NCBI RefSeq assembly: GCF_001444405.1
Contig: NZ_CP013187.1
Span: 3,720,001 to 3,784,000, forward strand
DNA from: Pseudoalteromonas phenolica
GTDB taxonomy: Bacteria; Pseudomonadota; Gammaproteobacteria; Enterobacterales; Alteromonadaceae
Length of the DNA: 64,000 nt
Direction: 5' to 3'
Part shown: piece after piece, positions 16,231 through 25,782 of the stretch
Position numbering within the stretch: the stretch's first letter is position 1
How the letters are laid out: every line of letters begins with the position of its first letter
Made by a program: the position numbers and the translations under genes
Notes under the pieces: generated by a model
Seen by the model: the letters and a program-made list of their open reading frames with translations, nothing else
Databases searched by the model: none
What the model was told of the DNA's origin: nothing

Positions 16231-16719
16231 ATGAACCAAGAAATTTTCTTTTATATTTTACTTATAGGTATCGGTGCCACGGTCGCCATGGACTTATACG
16301 CAATTCTGATCAAAAAGCTATTTGCGGTCCCCTCTCTTAATTACGCACTGCTCGGTCGGTGGCTTTTACTCATGCCTCGCGGACAGCTCGTCCATCAAAA
16401 TATTGCCGCAACACATTACGTAAAAGGTGAAGTATTCGTAGGGTGGTCAGCACATTATGCAATCGGTGTTATCTTTGCTTTTATATTTATCAATATCACA
16501 GGGCTAAGTTGGTTAAGCGCACCCGAATTGCTACCAATTTTGCTGTTTTCGTTTTTGAGCGTGTCACTTCCCTTTTTTATCATGCAACCTTGTTTTGGTA
16601 TGGGCTTCGCTGCATCAAGGTTACCTTCAGCAAATCGAGCAAGGCTAAAAAGTATTTGCACCCATTTGGTGTTCGGGTTGGGGGTCTATGCGAGTGCCCT
16701 GCTAGTTAATTTATTTTAA
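16231..16719 (+). CDS. DUF2938 inner-membrane protein
   Basis: 162 residues from ATG 16231; upstream in-frame codons overlap the operator region and are unlikely to be translated. Four hydrophobic segments are visible (IFFYILLIGIGATVAMDLYA, YAIGVIFAFIFI, LLPILLFSFLSVSL, LVFGLGVYASALLV). GRWLLLMPRG and QPCFGMGFAASRLP match the DUF2938 family. Function unknown; such genes often pair with MerR regulators, as here. Confidence 0.8.
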   Translation: MNQEIFFYILLIGIGATVAMDLYAILIKKLFAVPSLNYALLGRWLLLMPRGQLVHQNIAATHYVKGEVFVGWSAHYAIGVIFAFIFINITGLSWLSAPELLPILLFSFLSVSLPFFIMQPCFGMGFAASRLPSANRARLKSICTHLVFGLGVYASALLVNLF

Positions 16720-16913
16720 AACTCACTTAACCGACATCTTTTAGGGCTATAAATACCCTTAAATCAATCTCTTGCCGCAATACAACAAGAAGTAATAAGC
16801 GAGGGGGTGGGTGTAGTAATTGGCTGTTACCCGCCGCCTTCCATTCTTTGTTTAAATAACCTGAACTTTTGAAAATAAGTATTCAATACTCAACAAGCAG
16901 AAGGCGAAGAACA

Positions 16914-17477
16914 ATGAAAATCTTAATGATCACCGGTGATTTTGTAGAAGACTATGAAAACATGGTGCCGTTTCAAGCACTGCAAGCCGTGGGCTATCAA
17001 GTTGATGCTGTTTGCCCAAATAAAAAAGCGGGCGATGTGATTGCCACGGCTATTCATGATTTTGAAGGACATCAAACTTATACCGAAAAACCCGGTCACA
17101 ACTTTACGTTAAATGCTGATTTTTCTGCAGCAAGTGCCGACGATTACGATGGGCTTTACTTACCTGGTGGTCGTGCACCTGAGTATTTGCGATTGGATGA
17201 GAATGTGATCGGTCTTATCAAAGCATTCGCTGACACTAACAAGCCAATTGCTTCTATCTGCCATGGCCCGCAATTGTTGTCGGCTGCTAATATCATTACA
17301 GGCAAGCGTATTTCTGCTTACCCGGCTTGCAAACCAGAGATTATACTTGCAGGCGCTGAATATGTGTCAGTAGAAATGGATCAGGCCGTCACCGACGGTA
17401 ACTTAGTCACAGCCCCAGCATGGCCTGCACATCCTGAATTTTTAAAACAGTTTATCGCTCTATTAAATAAAGCATAA
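16914..17477 (+). CDS. DJ-1/PfpI family protein
   Basis: 187 residues from ATG 16914, preceded by AAGGCG. The fold is clear from MKILMITGDFVEDYE, YDGLYLPGGRAPEYLR and the nucleophile elbow SICHGPQLL with the conserved Cys, then PAWPAHP. Family members are glyoxalase III-type, deglycase or stress-related enzymes; the exact activity cannot be assigned. It is followed 19 nt later by a ribbon-helix-helix gene, probably in the same transcript. Confidence 0.85.
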   Translation: MKILMITGDFVEDYENMVPFQALQAVGYQVDAVCPNKKAGDVIATAIHDFEGHQTYTEKPGHNFTLNADFSAASADDYDGLYLPGGRAPEYLRLDENVIGLIKAFADTNKPIASICHGPQLLSAANIITGKRISAYPACKPEIILAGAEYVSVEMDQAVTDGNLVTAPAWPAHPEFLKQFIALLNKA

Positions 17478-17496
17478 CCAACGAGGAGCCATCACT

Positions 17497-17889
17497 ATGT
17501 GCCAACTTTTTATCGGAGCCAACCAAGATTGTTGGAAGAACATCACACGTTCGCTACGTATTGATGGCGTCACCACTTCAATTCGTCTTGAGCATTTTTT
17601 TTGGCGTGTATTAGAAGAAATCGCCTTTAGAGACGACCTGAGTGTTGGGCAACTTATTACTCGTTTGTATCACGAGTCACTCGATGCCGATCATGATATA
17701 GGTAACTTCACGTCGTTTTTGCGAGTGTGTTGTGGCCGTTATTTATCACTGGCGGCTGATGGCGAAATAACCCGAGATGCACTCGACCCATTGGTTGAGG
17801 TAAATGCTGAAAAGTTACTTGAACGCGAAAAAACAGCGGCTGAAAAACGCAAAGCCCGTTTTGCCAAAAGTGATTCCAACCCGCATTAA
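17497..17889 (+). CDS. Ribbon-helix-helix domain protein (RHH_4 type)
   Basis: 130 residues, start supported by GAGGAG upstream. RSLRIDGVTTSIRLEHFFWRVLEEIA followed by LITRLYHES and FTSFLRVCCGRYL match the RHH_4 (PF13467) pattern of putative DNA-binding proteins. The last 30 residues are charged and probably helical. It may regulate the operon with the PfpI gene, but no operator was identified. Confidence 0.72.
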   Translation: MCQLFIGANQDCWKNITRSLRIDGVTTSIRLEHFFWRVLEEIAFRDDLSVGQLITRLYHESLDADHDIGNFTSFLRVCCGRYLSLAADGEITRDALDPLVEVNAEKLLEREKTAAEKRKARFAKSDSNPH

Positions 17890-18059
17890 AGTTGACTTGG
17901 GTATACCCCATACAAACAATTTGACTAGCGCTAACTTAATGTAGCTCCCCCTTCAAGTACAGCGCTCATTCCTGAAAGATAAGCTAGCATAAACAGGTCA
18001 ATATGTAGGCACGGCTGTGGCACCCAGCATAGCCAAGACAAACACACAGAGGAAACCCT

Positions 18060-19136
18060 ATGAAAATCATCAAAATCTTGATGTTACTCATTACCAGCTT
18101 GAGCCTATTCGATGCTCAAGCAACACTCATCAAAGTCGCTTCTCTGCCAAATTCCACGCCCCCAGGCAACATAGCAATCAGCCCCGAAGACCGAGTGTTT
18201 TTTAGTGTGCACGGTTTTTACGGTCATTCAGTAAAAGTCATGGAATTAGAAGAAAATGGCCAAGCAGTGCCATACCCAAATGAGGCTTGGGCACACAAAC
18301 CAAACGAACTTGGTCAGGGCCTTAACGATGTACTGGGCTTAAATGTCGATCGCAGAGGCATTTTATGGCTGCTTGATGGCGCCACGCCAACGAGTAACGC
18401 GCGCTTAGTCGCTTGGAACACCCACACTGAGACTTTACATAAAATTATTTATCTAGGTTTTCCGGTCACCAATAATACGAGTTTCGTTAACGACTTAGCC
18501 ATTGATTACAGCAACAACGCCATTTATATCACCGATGTAGGCTCAGCAAAAACGTCGGCGCTTATCGTAGTCGATCTCACGACAGGCCAAGCTCGCAGAG
18601 TACTTGAAGGCAGCAAATATACCACTCCTGAAAATCTTAATATGGTTATTGATGGCCGTGTTATCACGCTTGGCGATCAGCCAGCACGCATTGGCGCAAA
18701 TCCGATTACCATCAGCCCTGATAATCGCTGGGTATATTTTGGCGCGATGAGTGGCTTAAGTCTTTATCGCATTGAGACAAAGTATCTTGCAGATAACACA
18801 TTGACTAATTCTGAACTTGAAAGCCATGTCGTTCGCTATGGTAACAAGCCAATTTCAGATGGTATCACCGCCGATAATGCCGGTAATGTCTATGTAACAT
18901 CAATTACCGACAATAGTATTGGCGTAGTAAAACCTGACGGTAAGTACTCTACGTTATATCAGGGTGAGCCTTTAAGCTGGCCAGACGGATTTGCAGTTGG
19001 TCCTAATAATCAAATCTATTTCACAGTTAATGAATTGCATAAATCACCCGTTTTAAACAAGGGCAAAGACGAAAGTAGCGGAAAGTTCGCGATTTATCGT
19101 TTTGACGCCATCGCCGAAGCAACGGTAGGACGATAG
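18060..19136 (+). CDS. Major royal jelly protein/dopachrome-tautomerase-related secreted protein
   Basis: 358 residues with signal peptide MKIIKILMLLITSLSLFDAQA and GAGGAAA upstream. The mature chain is a six-bladed propeller of the MRJP (PF03022)/SMP-30-like type: GNIAISPEDRVFFSVH, NDVLGLNVDRRGILWLLDG, FVNDLAIDYSNNAIYITD, NPITISPDNRWVYFGAMSG, SDGITADNAGNVYVT and SWPDGFAVGPNNQIYFTVN. Likely periplasmic; bacterial members are usually annotated L-dopachrome tautomerase-related, but their substrate is unproven. Confidence 0.8.
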   Translation: MKIIKILMLLITSLSLFDAQATLIKVASLPNSTPPGNIAISPEDRVFFSVHGFYGHSVKVMELEENGQAVPYPNEAWAHKPNELGQGLNDVLGLNVDRRGILWLLDGATPTSNARLVAWNTHTETLHKIIYLGFPVTNNTSFVNDLAIDYSNNAIYITDVGSAKTSALIVVDLTTGQARRVLEGSKYTTPENLNMVIDGRVITLGDQPARIGANPITISPDNRWVYFGAMSGLSLYRIETKYLADNTLTNSELESHVVRYGNKPISDGITADNAGNVYVTSITDNSIGVVKPDGKYSTLYQGEPLSWPDGFAVGPNNQIYFTVNELHKSPVLNKGKDESSGKFAIYRFDAIAEATVGR

Positions 19137-19192
19137 CAATTGAAATAACCAGTTCTGGCGCAGGTTTAGACACGTAAACAACTGCAAAGCAT

Positions 19193-19215
19193 GCGTGACA
19201 TAAAGTCGCGCCTAC
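19193..19215 (-). repeat. REP-like element, family 2, single copy
   Basis: Read on the minus strand it is GTAG followed by GCGCGA, loop CTTTATG and a pairing TCACGC arm. The same GTAG-headed hairpin recurs near 24.1-24.4, 56.6 and 63.1 kb. Confidence 0.6.
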
Positions 19216-19247
19216 AAATATTACATTTCAATCGATATAAAATTAAG

Positions 19248-19273
19248 AGGCTCATTAACATTGTAATGAGCCT
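19248..19273. terminator. Hairpin between MRJP-like and jacalin-toxin genes
   Basis: AGGCTCATTA (19248-19257) pairs perfectly with TAATGAGCCT (19264-19273) over a 6-nt loop. No T tract follows. It sits between two convergent genes. Confidence 0.5.
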
Positions 19274-19355
19274 TAGCAGTAATCCGACTCAACCCTTTAA
19301 TAAAATATTAATAAATTATAATGGGTTAAACGTTAATGCTCGAAGTAAGCTTCAT

Positions 19356-20681
19356 TTAGTCAATACCATTTATCCGCCTAAATAGGTATTCTTCTTCAGA
19401 CATCACCCAGTTCGAGTCATCCAAACTAATAGACACATTGTCAATAACCCCCAATGAGTCTCCATTAGTTGACTTAATTTCAAATGAAGCTGTTCCTTGT
19501 GGAATTGGTGATAAAGAGTTCAAATTATAACTTGATGAAATTGAGCGTGATTGAGGTAAGAAAGGCGAAAACTCATCTTGGTACTGGTCATAAAGGATCA
19601 CTTGCCCCTCATCACTTACATACCCAATTTCAAGCCATTGAGTGAACTTTGTGGCATACTCAGTTGCTTCAATTGAGCCACTAACCTCAAATAACTCTCC
19701 ATCATATTTATTAATATATCTTGCGGTGTAAGGGATCATTCCTTTGTTATGATAAACAACTGATTTTAAGGCATAGACAGAACCAGAAGGGACAACTAAA
19801 CTGTCCGTTGAGCTACCCTCAACCGTTGTTTCCGTTGAAACCTCCTCTCCAACCGTTCTAGAAAATTCATGAGCAAGAGAAAACTCCCAACCAAATTTAA
19901 CACCAGCAAATTTCCAAAAACTGACTTCTTTTTCTAGTGACACTCCCATAGATGTAGTAATGCCATTTGTATTTGACCAACTGTCTGTTATGCCATTTGT
20001 TTCAGAGTATGTAATAGTGAATGAACTGGATTGCTCTCTACTCGTACTGTTCGCAGCAATCGTTTCAGAAATATAAGCACTACTCTCAGACCAGCTGATT
20101 GATTCATCACCCCAATTAAGGTCATAAAACTCTAATTCTAGCGGTTTATAGACAACAGGCTGTAAACTATCTATCAGCAGTCCTGACTTGCCTTTTAATC
20201 CCGCAAGAGCTAAAGAATTGTTATAAGTAAACATGTTCCCAGCTCCACCGGAATAACCATTCTCCTTACCGAGCCATATATTTCTTTTATTGGTCATTAA
20301 CTGGAGAACACTTACAACCTCAGTGTAAACATCGTAAGGGTTTGGGTGCCAATAAACAGACGTACCATAGATATACTCATCATAATCTAATTCAACAACA
20401 TCCTCATCGTTGTGGAATTGACCCGTTTTTGAACTTCCACCATATAAGTAATCTAGCTTAATTCCCGAAATATATTTATCCCTGTACGAAACCGTAATTA
20501 CCGATATTTTATCTCCAGGAATACTCTTTGAAAGACCCTCAGTTAGATCAAAGCCATTACCCCCAATACCCCCCAAGCTTGACCAGTAGTCCTTAGTTGC
20601 CAAATAATCGGTCACACTATTTGCTTGCACTCCCCCTACAAAAAACACACATATCAAAAAAGTAAATACACTTTTTACCAT
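19356..20681 (-). CDS. Secreted jacalin-lectin plus aerolysin-type pore-forming protein (candidate toxin)
   Basis: 441 residues with a signal peptide (residues 1-20) and AGGAGA before the start. Residues ~30-165 resemble a jacalin-like lectin: WSSLGGIGGNGFDL, ISGIKLDYLYG, and VSVLQLMTNKR...GLKGKSGLLIDSL. Residues ~175-400 are rich in alternating Ser/Thr and show the aerolysin/ETX-MTX2 pattern: SWSESSAYISETI, SREQSSSFTITYSE, FGWEFSLAHEFSRTVGEEVSTETTVEG, then VPSGSVYALKSVVYHNKGMIPYTARY. This lectin-plus-beta-pore layout is known from fish natterin-like proteins and some bacteria. The domain calls are by eye. The gene is AT-richer than its neighbours and stands alone. Confidence 0.68.
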   Translation of the reverse strand: MVKSVFTFLICVFFVGGVQANSVTDYLATKDYWSSLGGIGGNGFDLTEGLSKSIPGDKISVITVSYRDKYISGIKLDYLYGGSSKTGQFHNDEDVVELDYDEYIYGTSVYWHPNPYDVYTEVVSVLQLMTNKRNIWLGKENGYSGGAGNMFTYNNSLALAGLKGKSGLLIDSLQPVVYKPLELEFYDLNWGDESISWSESSAYISETIAANSTSREQSSSFTITYSETNGITDSWSNTNGITTSMGVSLEKEVSFWKFAGVKFGWEFSLAHEFSRTVGEEVSTETTVEGSSTDSLVVPSGSVYALKSVVYHNKGMIPYTARYINKYDGELFEVSGSIEATEYATKFTQWLEIGYVSDEGQVILYDQYQDEFSPFLPQSRSISSSYNLNSLSPIPQGTASFEIKSTNGDSLGVIDNVSISLDDSNWVMSEEEYLFRRINGID

Positions 20682-21133
20682 TTTTAATTCTCCTGATTAT
20701 AAATTTGAAAAATGAATATTTAATTCATAAGCGCCATCAATTTCTGATATCAAGAAAGTTAATATTTTATTTCTAAAAATGAAGTGTTTCCGGGTATACC
20801 TAAAGCTTTCCATACATAGTTCTCAACCCATAAAATTAATAATAAACACTTTCAAAACTCAATAAAAATAACAACTTAATTCAACACCACCCTCTATCCT
20901 ATGCCTTAGAAGTTATTTATAGAATTGCACACCAAGAAATTTACACAAAATTTACACAACTACAGTTGATAGGAAAAAAATCCTTACTAGACTAGTATAA
21001 TTGCGATAATGTGAACAAAAGTAATAACTTCCCTTTGTTCCTGTTCTTCGCTTATTTTTGGATTATTTATTCAAGACCTAATACGTTTCGGTTATTAGGT
21101 GTGAAACTTGAGTAGCAGACAATGGGGAAAATA
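20682..21133. other. AT-rich divergent intergenic region
   Basis: About 450 nt between the divergent jacalin-toxin and YHYH-lipoprotein genes. It is very AT-rich and must hold both promoters, but I see no clear operator, repeat or ORF. Confidence 0.5.
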
Positions 21134-23320
21134 ATGAAGACTGTTTCAATTATATTTTTAAGTTTTTTACTACTTGCTTGCGGGGGGAGTTCTAATGATG
21201 ATACTTCCACAAGTGATGAGTTGAACAATACAGCACCGAATGCCGATGCTGGTAGTGATCAATCTATTGCCTTAGGTAACACTATCTCGTTAGATGCCAG
21301 TAACAGTAATGATGCCGATGGAGACACATTAACATTTTCATGGTCACTAACTACTCAGCCCACAAACAGTACTAGTACACTATCTAATTACGATTCAGCC
21401 ACTATCAGTTTTACACCCGATATCATTGGAACTTATATTTTCACTCTTAGTGTCTCTGACGGTTCTGAAACGGCAACAGATACTGTACAAGTATCTGTTG
21501 TGTCAGTATCACCTGATACAATTGAAACACCAGCAGTTACGATAGGTGAAGGAAATACCGTCGTAAGTAACTTGTTTTCTCAAGGAAGTCGTGTCGCAGC
21601 AACTGGTGAAATCACTGATAATGACGGAGTGCTTTGGGCTGTTCCAGCTGATGTAAACTTCTCTGACATTAGCTTTCCTCTTGCCTCTGATCTATATAAC
21701 CCTTATAACTCTGGTAATAGTTTCTCAACAGACTCGGAAGCTGTATCTGCACTGTCTAGCTCAAATATCGTGGAAATTGATGAAAGTGGCGAGCTAATTA
21801 CGGCATATATTTTTGCCGATAACTACTTTGAGATGTATATAAATGGCATACCTACAGGAAAAGACCCGGTCCCTTTTACACAGTTTAATTCAAACATTGT
21901 TCAATTCAGAGTCGATGTACCATTTCAAGTAGCCATGTTGCTTGTGGACTGGGAAGAGAATCTAGGAACAGGCACAGAGCTAAATGGTAGCTCTCAATAT
22001 CATCCTGGTGATGGCGGTATGGTTGCGGTTTTCAAAAATGAAGATGGTAATATTATTGGTGTAACTGACGGAACCTGGAAAGCTAAAGCAACTTATATAG
22101 CTCCTATCTCTGATACTAGCTGCCTGCAAAACTCAAATAATGAGAGAGATTCAAGCCTTTGCTCAACTGAAGCCCCCACAGAACTCACCAACATTATGGG
22201 ACTACACTGGGCGCAAGATGCCAATTGGTTTACAGAAAGTTTTGATGATAGTGACTGGCCGTTGGCTTCAACTTTCACAAACGACACCGTTGGAGTTGAT
22301 AACAAACCTTCCTACACTAATTTTACAAATATATTCGACGATACCAGTGCTGACGCACAGTTTATTTGGTCAAATAATATTGTCTTAGACAACGAAGTGC
22401 TCGTGCGTAAAACTATTGGTGATACTACAAACGTATCAAGTTCTTTATGTGATGTCGAAATGGTAGACAGTGCAACTGTTTTAAGTTGTTCAGGAGATTC
22501 ATTAGTTGTAGAGTCTAAAGGCCGAGTTGATGAAAGCTATTACCCAATGATGGTAGGGATTAAAGAGGGGGGCTGGAATGGTCAATACCCAGCTGCCCAA
22601 CCTTACACTGGCAACAATGCCTTTATTTTACCACTATCACCAACACTAGCAGACGAGCCAACAATCCAAATCAAAAATGCCGTGGGTATGGCGGTAAATG
22701 GGATACCGATTTTCTTTCCGCAAACACCTGGTGCAACTGGTGGTGCTAGTTGTGTACTTGAAACTGGAAGCGAAGGCTGTCTACGTGATGCAATTGAAGA
22801 TGGTGAAATGGACAACTGTGGAGGCCATTCAGGCAGGGGAAACGATTACCACTATCACCAACTTACAAATACAAATGGCTGTTTAATTGATATTGTAGAG
22901 AGTGAATTTGGTGCGAATACACCTGTTGGGATTATGTACGATGGCTACTTGATTTATCCCAGAGTACTCGACGGTTCAAGTCAGTATGACTATACATATC
23001 AAGATGCTCTAGATGGCAGTGTTAATAGTGATTTACTATATATATATACCGATAAAATAAGTTTAACTGATAGCTGTGGTGGATATATATCATCAGATGG
23101 AACGCCTTACTATGCAGCGACTGACGACTTTCCATACATTACTAACTGCATGATTGGAGAATTCGACGCTAGTTCACCAGTGACAACTCAAGGAGCTTCA
23201 TCTGATACAAGTACAACGAGTGGTGCAATTACTAACTATTATACTGAAACCCAAACAGATGGTGGACTATGCCATTATCTAGTTTTTGGCGGAGGACAAA
23301 CCACGGAGTTTTGTGAATAA
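21134..23320 (+). CDS. Lipoprotein with PKD/cadherin-like domain and YHYH domain
   Basis: 728 residues from ATG 21134, which has GGGGA five bases upstream. A lipobox (LLLACGG) marks an outer-membrane or periplasmic lipoprotein. Residues ~30-120 form a PKD/K319-type Ig domain (PNADAGSDQSIALGNTISLDAS...TYIFTLSVSDGS). The C-terminal ~230 residues contain the YHYH signature (DNCGGHSGRGNDYHYHQ...) and GIMYDGYLIYPR, as in the YHYH protein family. The middle region has Trp-rich segments (WAQDANWFTESFDDSDWP) like carbohydrate- or protein-binding beta-sandwiches. The next gene starts directly after the stop codon. Function unknown; possible metal or surface binding. Confidence 0.72.
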   Translation: MKTVSIIFLSFLLLACGGSSNDDTSTSDELNNTAPNADAGSDQSIALGNTISLDASNSNDADGDTLTFSWSLTTQPTNSTSTLSNYDSATISFTPDIIGTYIFTLSVSDGSETATDTVQVSVVSVSPDTIETPAVTIGEGNTVVSNLFSQGSRVAATGEITDNDGVLWAVPADVNFSDISFPLASDLYNPYNSGNSFSTDSEAVSALSSSNIVEIDESGELITAYIFADNYFEMYINGIPTGKDPVPFTQFNSNIVQFRVDVPFQVAMLLVDWEENLGTGTELNGSSQYHPGDGGMVAVFKNEDGNIIGVTDGTWKAKATYIAPISDTSCLQNSNNERDSSLCSTEAPTELTNIMGLHWAQDANWFTESFDDSDWPLASTFTNDTVGVDNKPSYTNFTNIFDDTSADAQFIWSNNIVLDNEVLVRKTIGDTTNVSSSLCDVEMVDSATVLSCSGDSLVVESKGRVDESYYPMMVGIKEGGWNGQYPAAQPYTGNNAFILPLSPTLADEPTIQIKNAVGMAVNGIPIFFPQTPGATGGASCVLETGSEGCLRDAIEDGEMDNCGGHSGRGNDYHYHQLTNTNGCLIDIVESEFGANTPVGIMYDGYLIYPRVLDGSSQYDYTYQDALDGSVNSDLLYIYTDKISLTDSCGGYISSDGTPYYAATDDFPYITNCMIGEFDASSPVTTQGASSDTSTTSGAITNYYTETQTDGGLCHYLVFGGGQTTEFCE

Positions 23321-23845
23321 ATGAGAGCTCTTTTATCACTATTTATATTTATAGCCGCCACTGATGTACTAGCTCATCAGTGGCATGTGCATACCCCTTC
23401 TGAGGTCAAATATTATGATCCTAAACAGTCACATGAGACAACACTTTATTTGTCTAAAGACAACCCTGCGACTATAACAGGATCCTTATGGATGAAAATA
23501 AACGGTAATTTTAGTGTGAATAAAAAAGAAGTTGATCAGATTGTTATTGAAGCATCCAGACAATTACAAAAAGACTTTCTTTTTTTTCAAGGCGCTGAAG
23601 CTTTGTCAGTAGATGTCGACTTTCCAATATTAAAGAGTAGCGGTCAACTTAGTAAAAAGGGCTATGAGCGAGTTATATTAAGCATTAAGCTAAACAGTAC
23701 TCAACCGGTTTTCTTTGTATCACCAAAATCAACTAAAACTCTCAGAGTAGCGCAAGTAGAGAATGGCATAGCGATTTTCACAACCTTATCAGGCGGAGAA
23801 ACCGCACGCCTATTCAATAACACTGTTAAAGGAAGTGTGCATTAA
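23321..23845 (+). CDS. Exported protein coupled to the YHYH lipoprotein, unknown family
   Basis: 174 residues with a signal peptide (MRALLSLFIFIAATDVLA). The mature protein begins HQWHVHTPSEVKYYD, so two His close to the new N-terminus could bind metal. The rest is predicted beta-rich with no recognisable motif. Its ATG immediately follows the TAA of the YHYH gene, indicating translational coupling and a shared role. I do not recognise the family. Confidence 0.65.
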   Translation: MRALLSLFIFIAATDVLAHQWHVHTPSEVKYYDPKQSHETTLYLSKDNPATITGSLWMKINGNFSVNKKEVDQIVIEASRQLQKDFLFFQGAEALSVDVDFPILKSSGQLSKKGYERVILSIKLNSTQPVFFVSPKSTKTLRVAQVENGIAIFTTLSGGETARLFNNTVKGSVH

Positions 23846-24104
23846 GCATACTTCCTCATCTTTTCTCATCTCGTAGCCAACTAAGGTCATTGAAACATTT
23901 CACCCATTTGATATTCAGATCAGGTGCTTATATTTGTGCACTAATAGTTAATCTGGTCTCGGGTTAAGAAGCGTACTAATAACTATCTGTAAAGTAGAAG
24001 TATTTTTCTAGATCTTCTACTGGAAGCTTTTAAAAATAAAAGATTGCAGCATAGCTCCGTTTAAAGCATATCAATCGGATGCTTTTTGCCCGAATAATAA
24101 AACA

Positions 24105-24361
24105 AGCAAAAACAAGTGCGACATAAAGCCGTTCCGACACTAAGCCCTTATGCATTTCAACTATCAACTGAAATAAGCAACGTAGGCATGAGTTTATCCT
24201 ACGCAAATAACTGCAATATCAAGCGCGACATAAAGTTCGCGCCTACACTAAGCACTTGCCATATTTAAACCATCAACTGAAATAAACATTGTAGGCGTGG
24301 GTTTACCCCACGTAATTTGATAGAAGGCAAAAACAAGCACGGCATAAAACCGTGCCTACAA
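24105..24361. repeat. Array of family-2 REP elements (BIME-like)
   Basis: The 537-nt gap between the YHYH operon and argA holds at least five GTAG-headed hairpins in alternating orientation: near 24117-24140 (degenerate), 24182-24203, 24223-24245, 24291-24312 and 24337-24359. Arms such as GCACGG/CCGTGC and GCGTGGG/CCCCACG flank a TTTA-type loop. The segments between hairpins also repeat (CAACTGAAATAA at ~24165 and ~24274). Nothing else is evident in the gap. Confidence 0.7.
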
Positions 24362-24366
24362 ATACC

Positions 24367-24403
24367 TAAAAAACCGAGCGGATTACCTATTCTTCGGTAA
24401 TCC
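24367..24403 (-). terminator. Terminator at the 3' end of argA
   Basis: GGATTACC (24380-24387) pairs with GGTAATCC (24396-24403). On the minus strand a T run (24367-24373) follows a short spacer. The stem overlaps the last argA codons. Confidence 0.5.
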
Positions 24404-25723
24404 TGTTAGGTCTAGTTTTAACACTTTAGAACGCCTTTGATAGTTATAAAGCGAACGCTTTTTATCAGGTAAGTCCTCAACACCCACACAATCAAAGCCT
24501 TGCTCTAAAAACCAATGAATACTGCGCGTTGTCAGAGCAAACAAGCTCTTATAGCCGATGCGTTTGGCTTTATTGATGACCGATCGAAGTAGAATGCTAC
24601 CACGATCTGCATCGCGATATTGCGGATGCACCGCGAGACTCGCAAACTCACCCATTTTATCTTCATCAAATGGATAAAGTGCGGCACAGGCGATGATCAC
24701 GCCGTCGCGGTCAATCACGGTAAACTGCTCAATCTCTATTTCTAGTTGCTCACGAGAACGGCGAACCAAGTAACCTTGCTCTTCGAGTGGTCGAATTAAG
24801 TTGATAATGCCATTAATGTCGCTAATCGTCGCACTGCGTAATTGTTCAGAGCTTTGTGGCGCGATTTGCGTACCTATGCCATCGAGAGAGAATAGCTCTT
24901 GAAGCAAAGCGCCATCTTCTTCATAGCTAACTAAGTGACAGCGGTGTACACCACCACGGCATGCATCAATGGCCGCTTGCAAAAATACCGAGGCACTCAT
25001 ACAAGTGGAGCTTTGCTCACGATGATGGGCTAATACCTGCTCCGCTTCATTTGGCATCAACTCAGCTAAAGCTTCGCCATTTTCGTCTAAGATCCCCGCT
25101 TCTTTACAGAAACCCAGCATTTTGTCTGCATTTAGTTTGAGTGCGACTTGGGTGGCAATTTCTTCTGCTGTTAGATTAAAACTTTCGCCGGTGACTGATG
25201 CGGTGATCGGGCCAAGTAATACAATACTGTTATTGTTCAACTGATGGCGAATTCCATCTACGTCAATACGACGAACTTTACCTGAATGGTGATAGTCGAC
25301 ACCATTATCAATGCCCAACGGTTGAGAGATAACAAAGTTACCACTGACCACATTAAGGTTAGAACCCGACATAGGGGTGCTGCTTAATGATTTAGACAAA
25401 CGCGCAGTGATATCGAGCTGCATAGCGCCTGCAACTTGCTTAATAACCTTGAGTGACTCATTGTTGGTTACCCGTACATCATTATGAAACTGGGTAATTA
25501 TGCCAGCATCACACAGAGCATCATTAATTTGAGGCCGCGCGCCAAATACCAATACAATCTTGATACCGAGACTCGTCAGTAACGCAATATCATTAATAAT
25601 ACTACGGCAACCAGGCTGATCGATCGCTTCTCCACCCAGCATAATTACGAATGTTTTACCTCTATGCGCATTTACATAAGGCGTTGATTGACGAAAACCG
25701 TCTACGAGTTCAGTTGTACGCAC
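24383..25723 (-). CDS. argA: Amino-acid N-acetyltransferase (N-acetylglutamate synthase) ArgA
   Basis: First enzyme of arginine synthesis, acetylating glutamate with acetyl-CoA. The N-terminal amino-acid-kinase-like domain begins RTTELVDGFRQSTPYVNAHRGKTFVIMLGGEAI and includes VLVFGARPQI. The C-terminal GNAT domain shows IIACAALYPFDEDKMGEFASLAVHPQYRDADRGSILL. At 446 residues from the GTG at 25723 it is close to E. coli ArgA (443). That start has AAAGG at about 10 nt; a TTG at 25744 is the alternative. Monocistronic, preceded by a long inverted repeat that may be an ArgR site. Confidence 0.95.
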   Translation of the reverse strand: MRTTELVDGFRQSTPYVNAHRGKTFVIMLGGEAIDQPGCRSIINDIALLTSLGIKIVLVFGARPQINDALCDAGIITQFHNDVRVTNNESLKVIKQVAGAMQLDITARLSKSLSSTPMSGSNLNVVSGNFVISQPLGIDNGVDYHHSGKVRRIDVDGIRHQLNNNSIVLLGPITASVTGESFNLTAEEIATQVALKLNADKMLGFCKEAGILDENGEALAELMPNEAEQVLAHHREQSSTCMSASVFLQAAIDACRGGVHRCHLVSYEEDGALLQELFSLDGIGTQIAPQSSEQLRSATISDINGIINLIRPLEEQGYLVRRSREQLEIEIEQFTVIDRDGVIIACAALYPFDEDKMGEFASLAVHPQYRDADRGSILLRSVINKAKRIGYKSLFALTTRSIHWFLEQGFDCVGVEDLPDKKRSLYNYQRRSKVLKLDLTGLPKNR

Positions 25724-25782
25724 TTGCTGCTTACCTTTGTTCAACCATAAATGGATATTGGCTACAACTTTAAAGAATTATT

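Noticed and set aside
16443..16709. Alternative frame within the DUF2938 gene
   Set aside because: The DUF2938 frame has membrane helices and family motifs; the overlapping frame has none.
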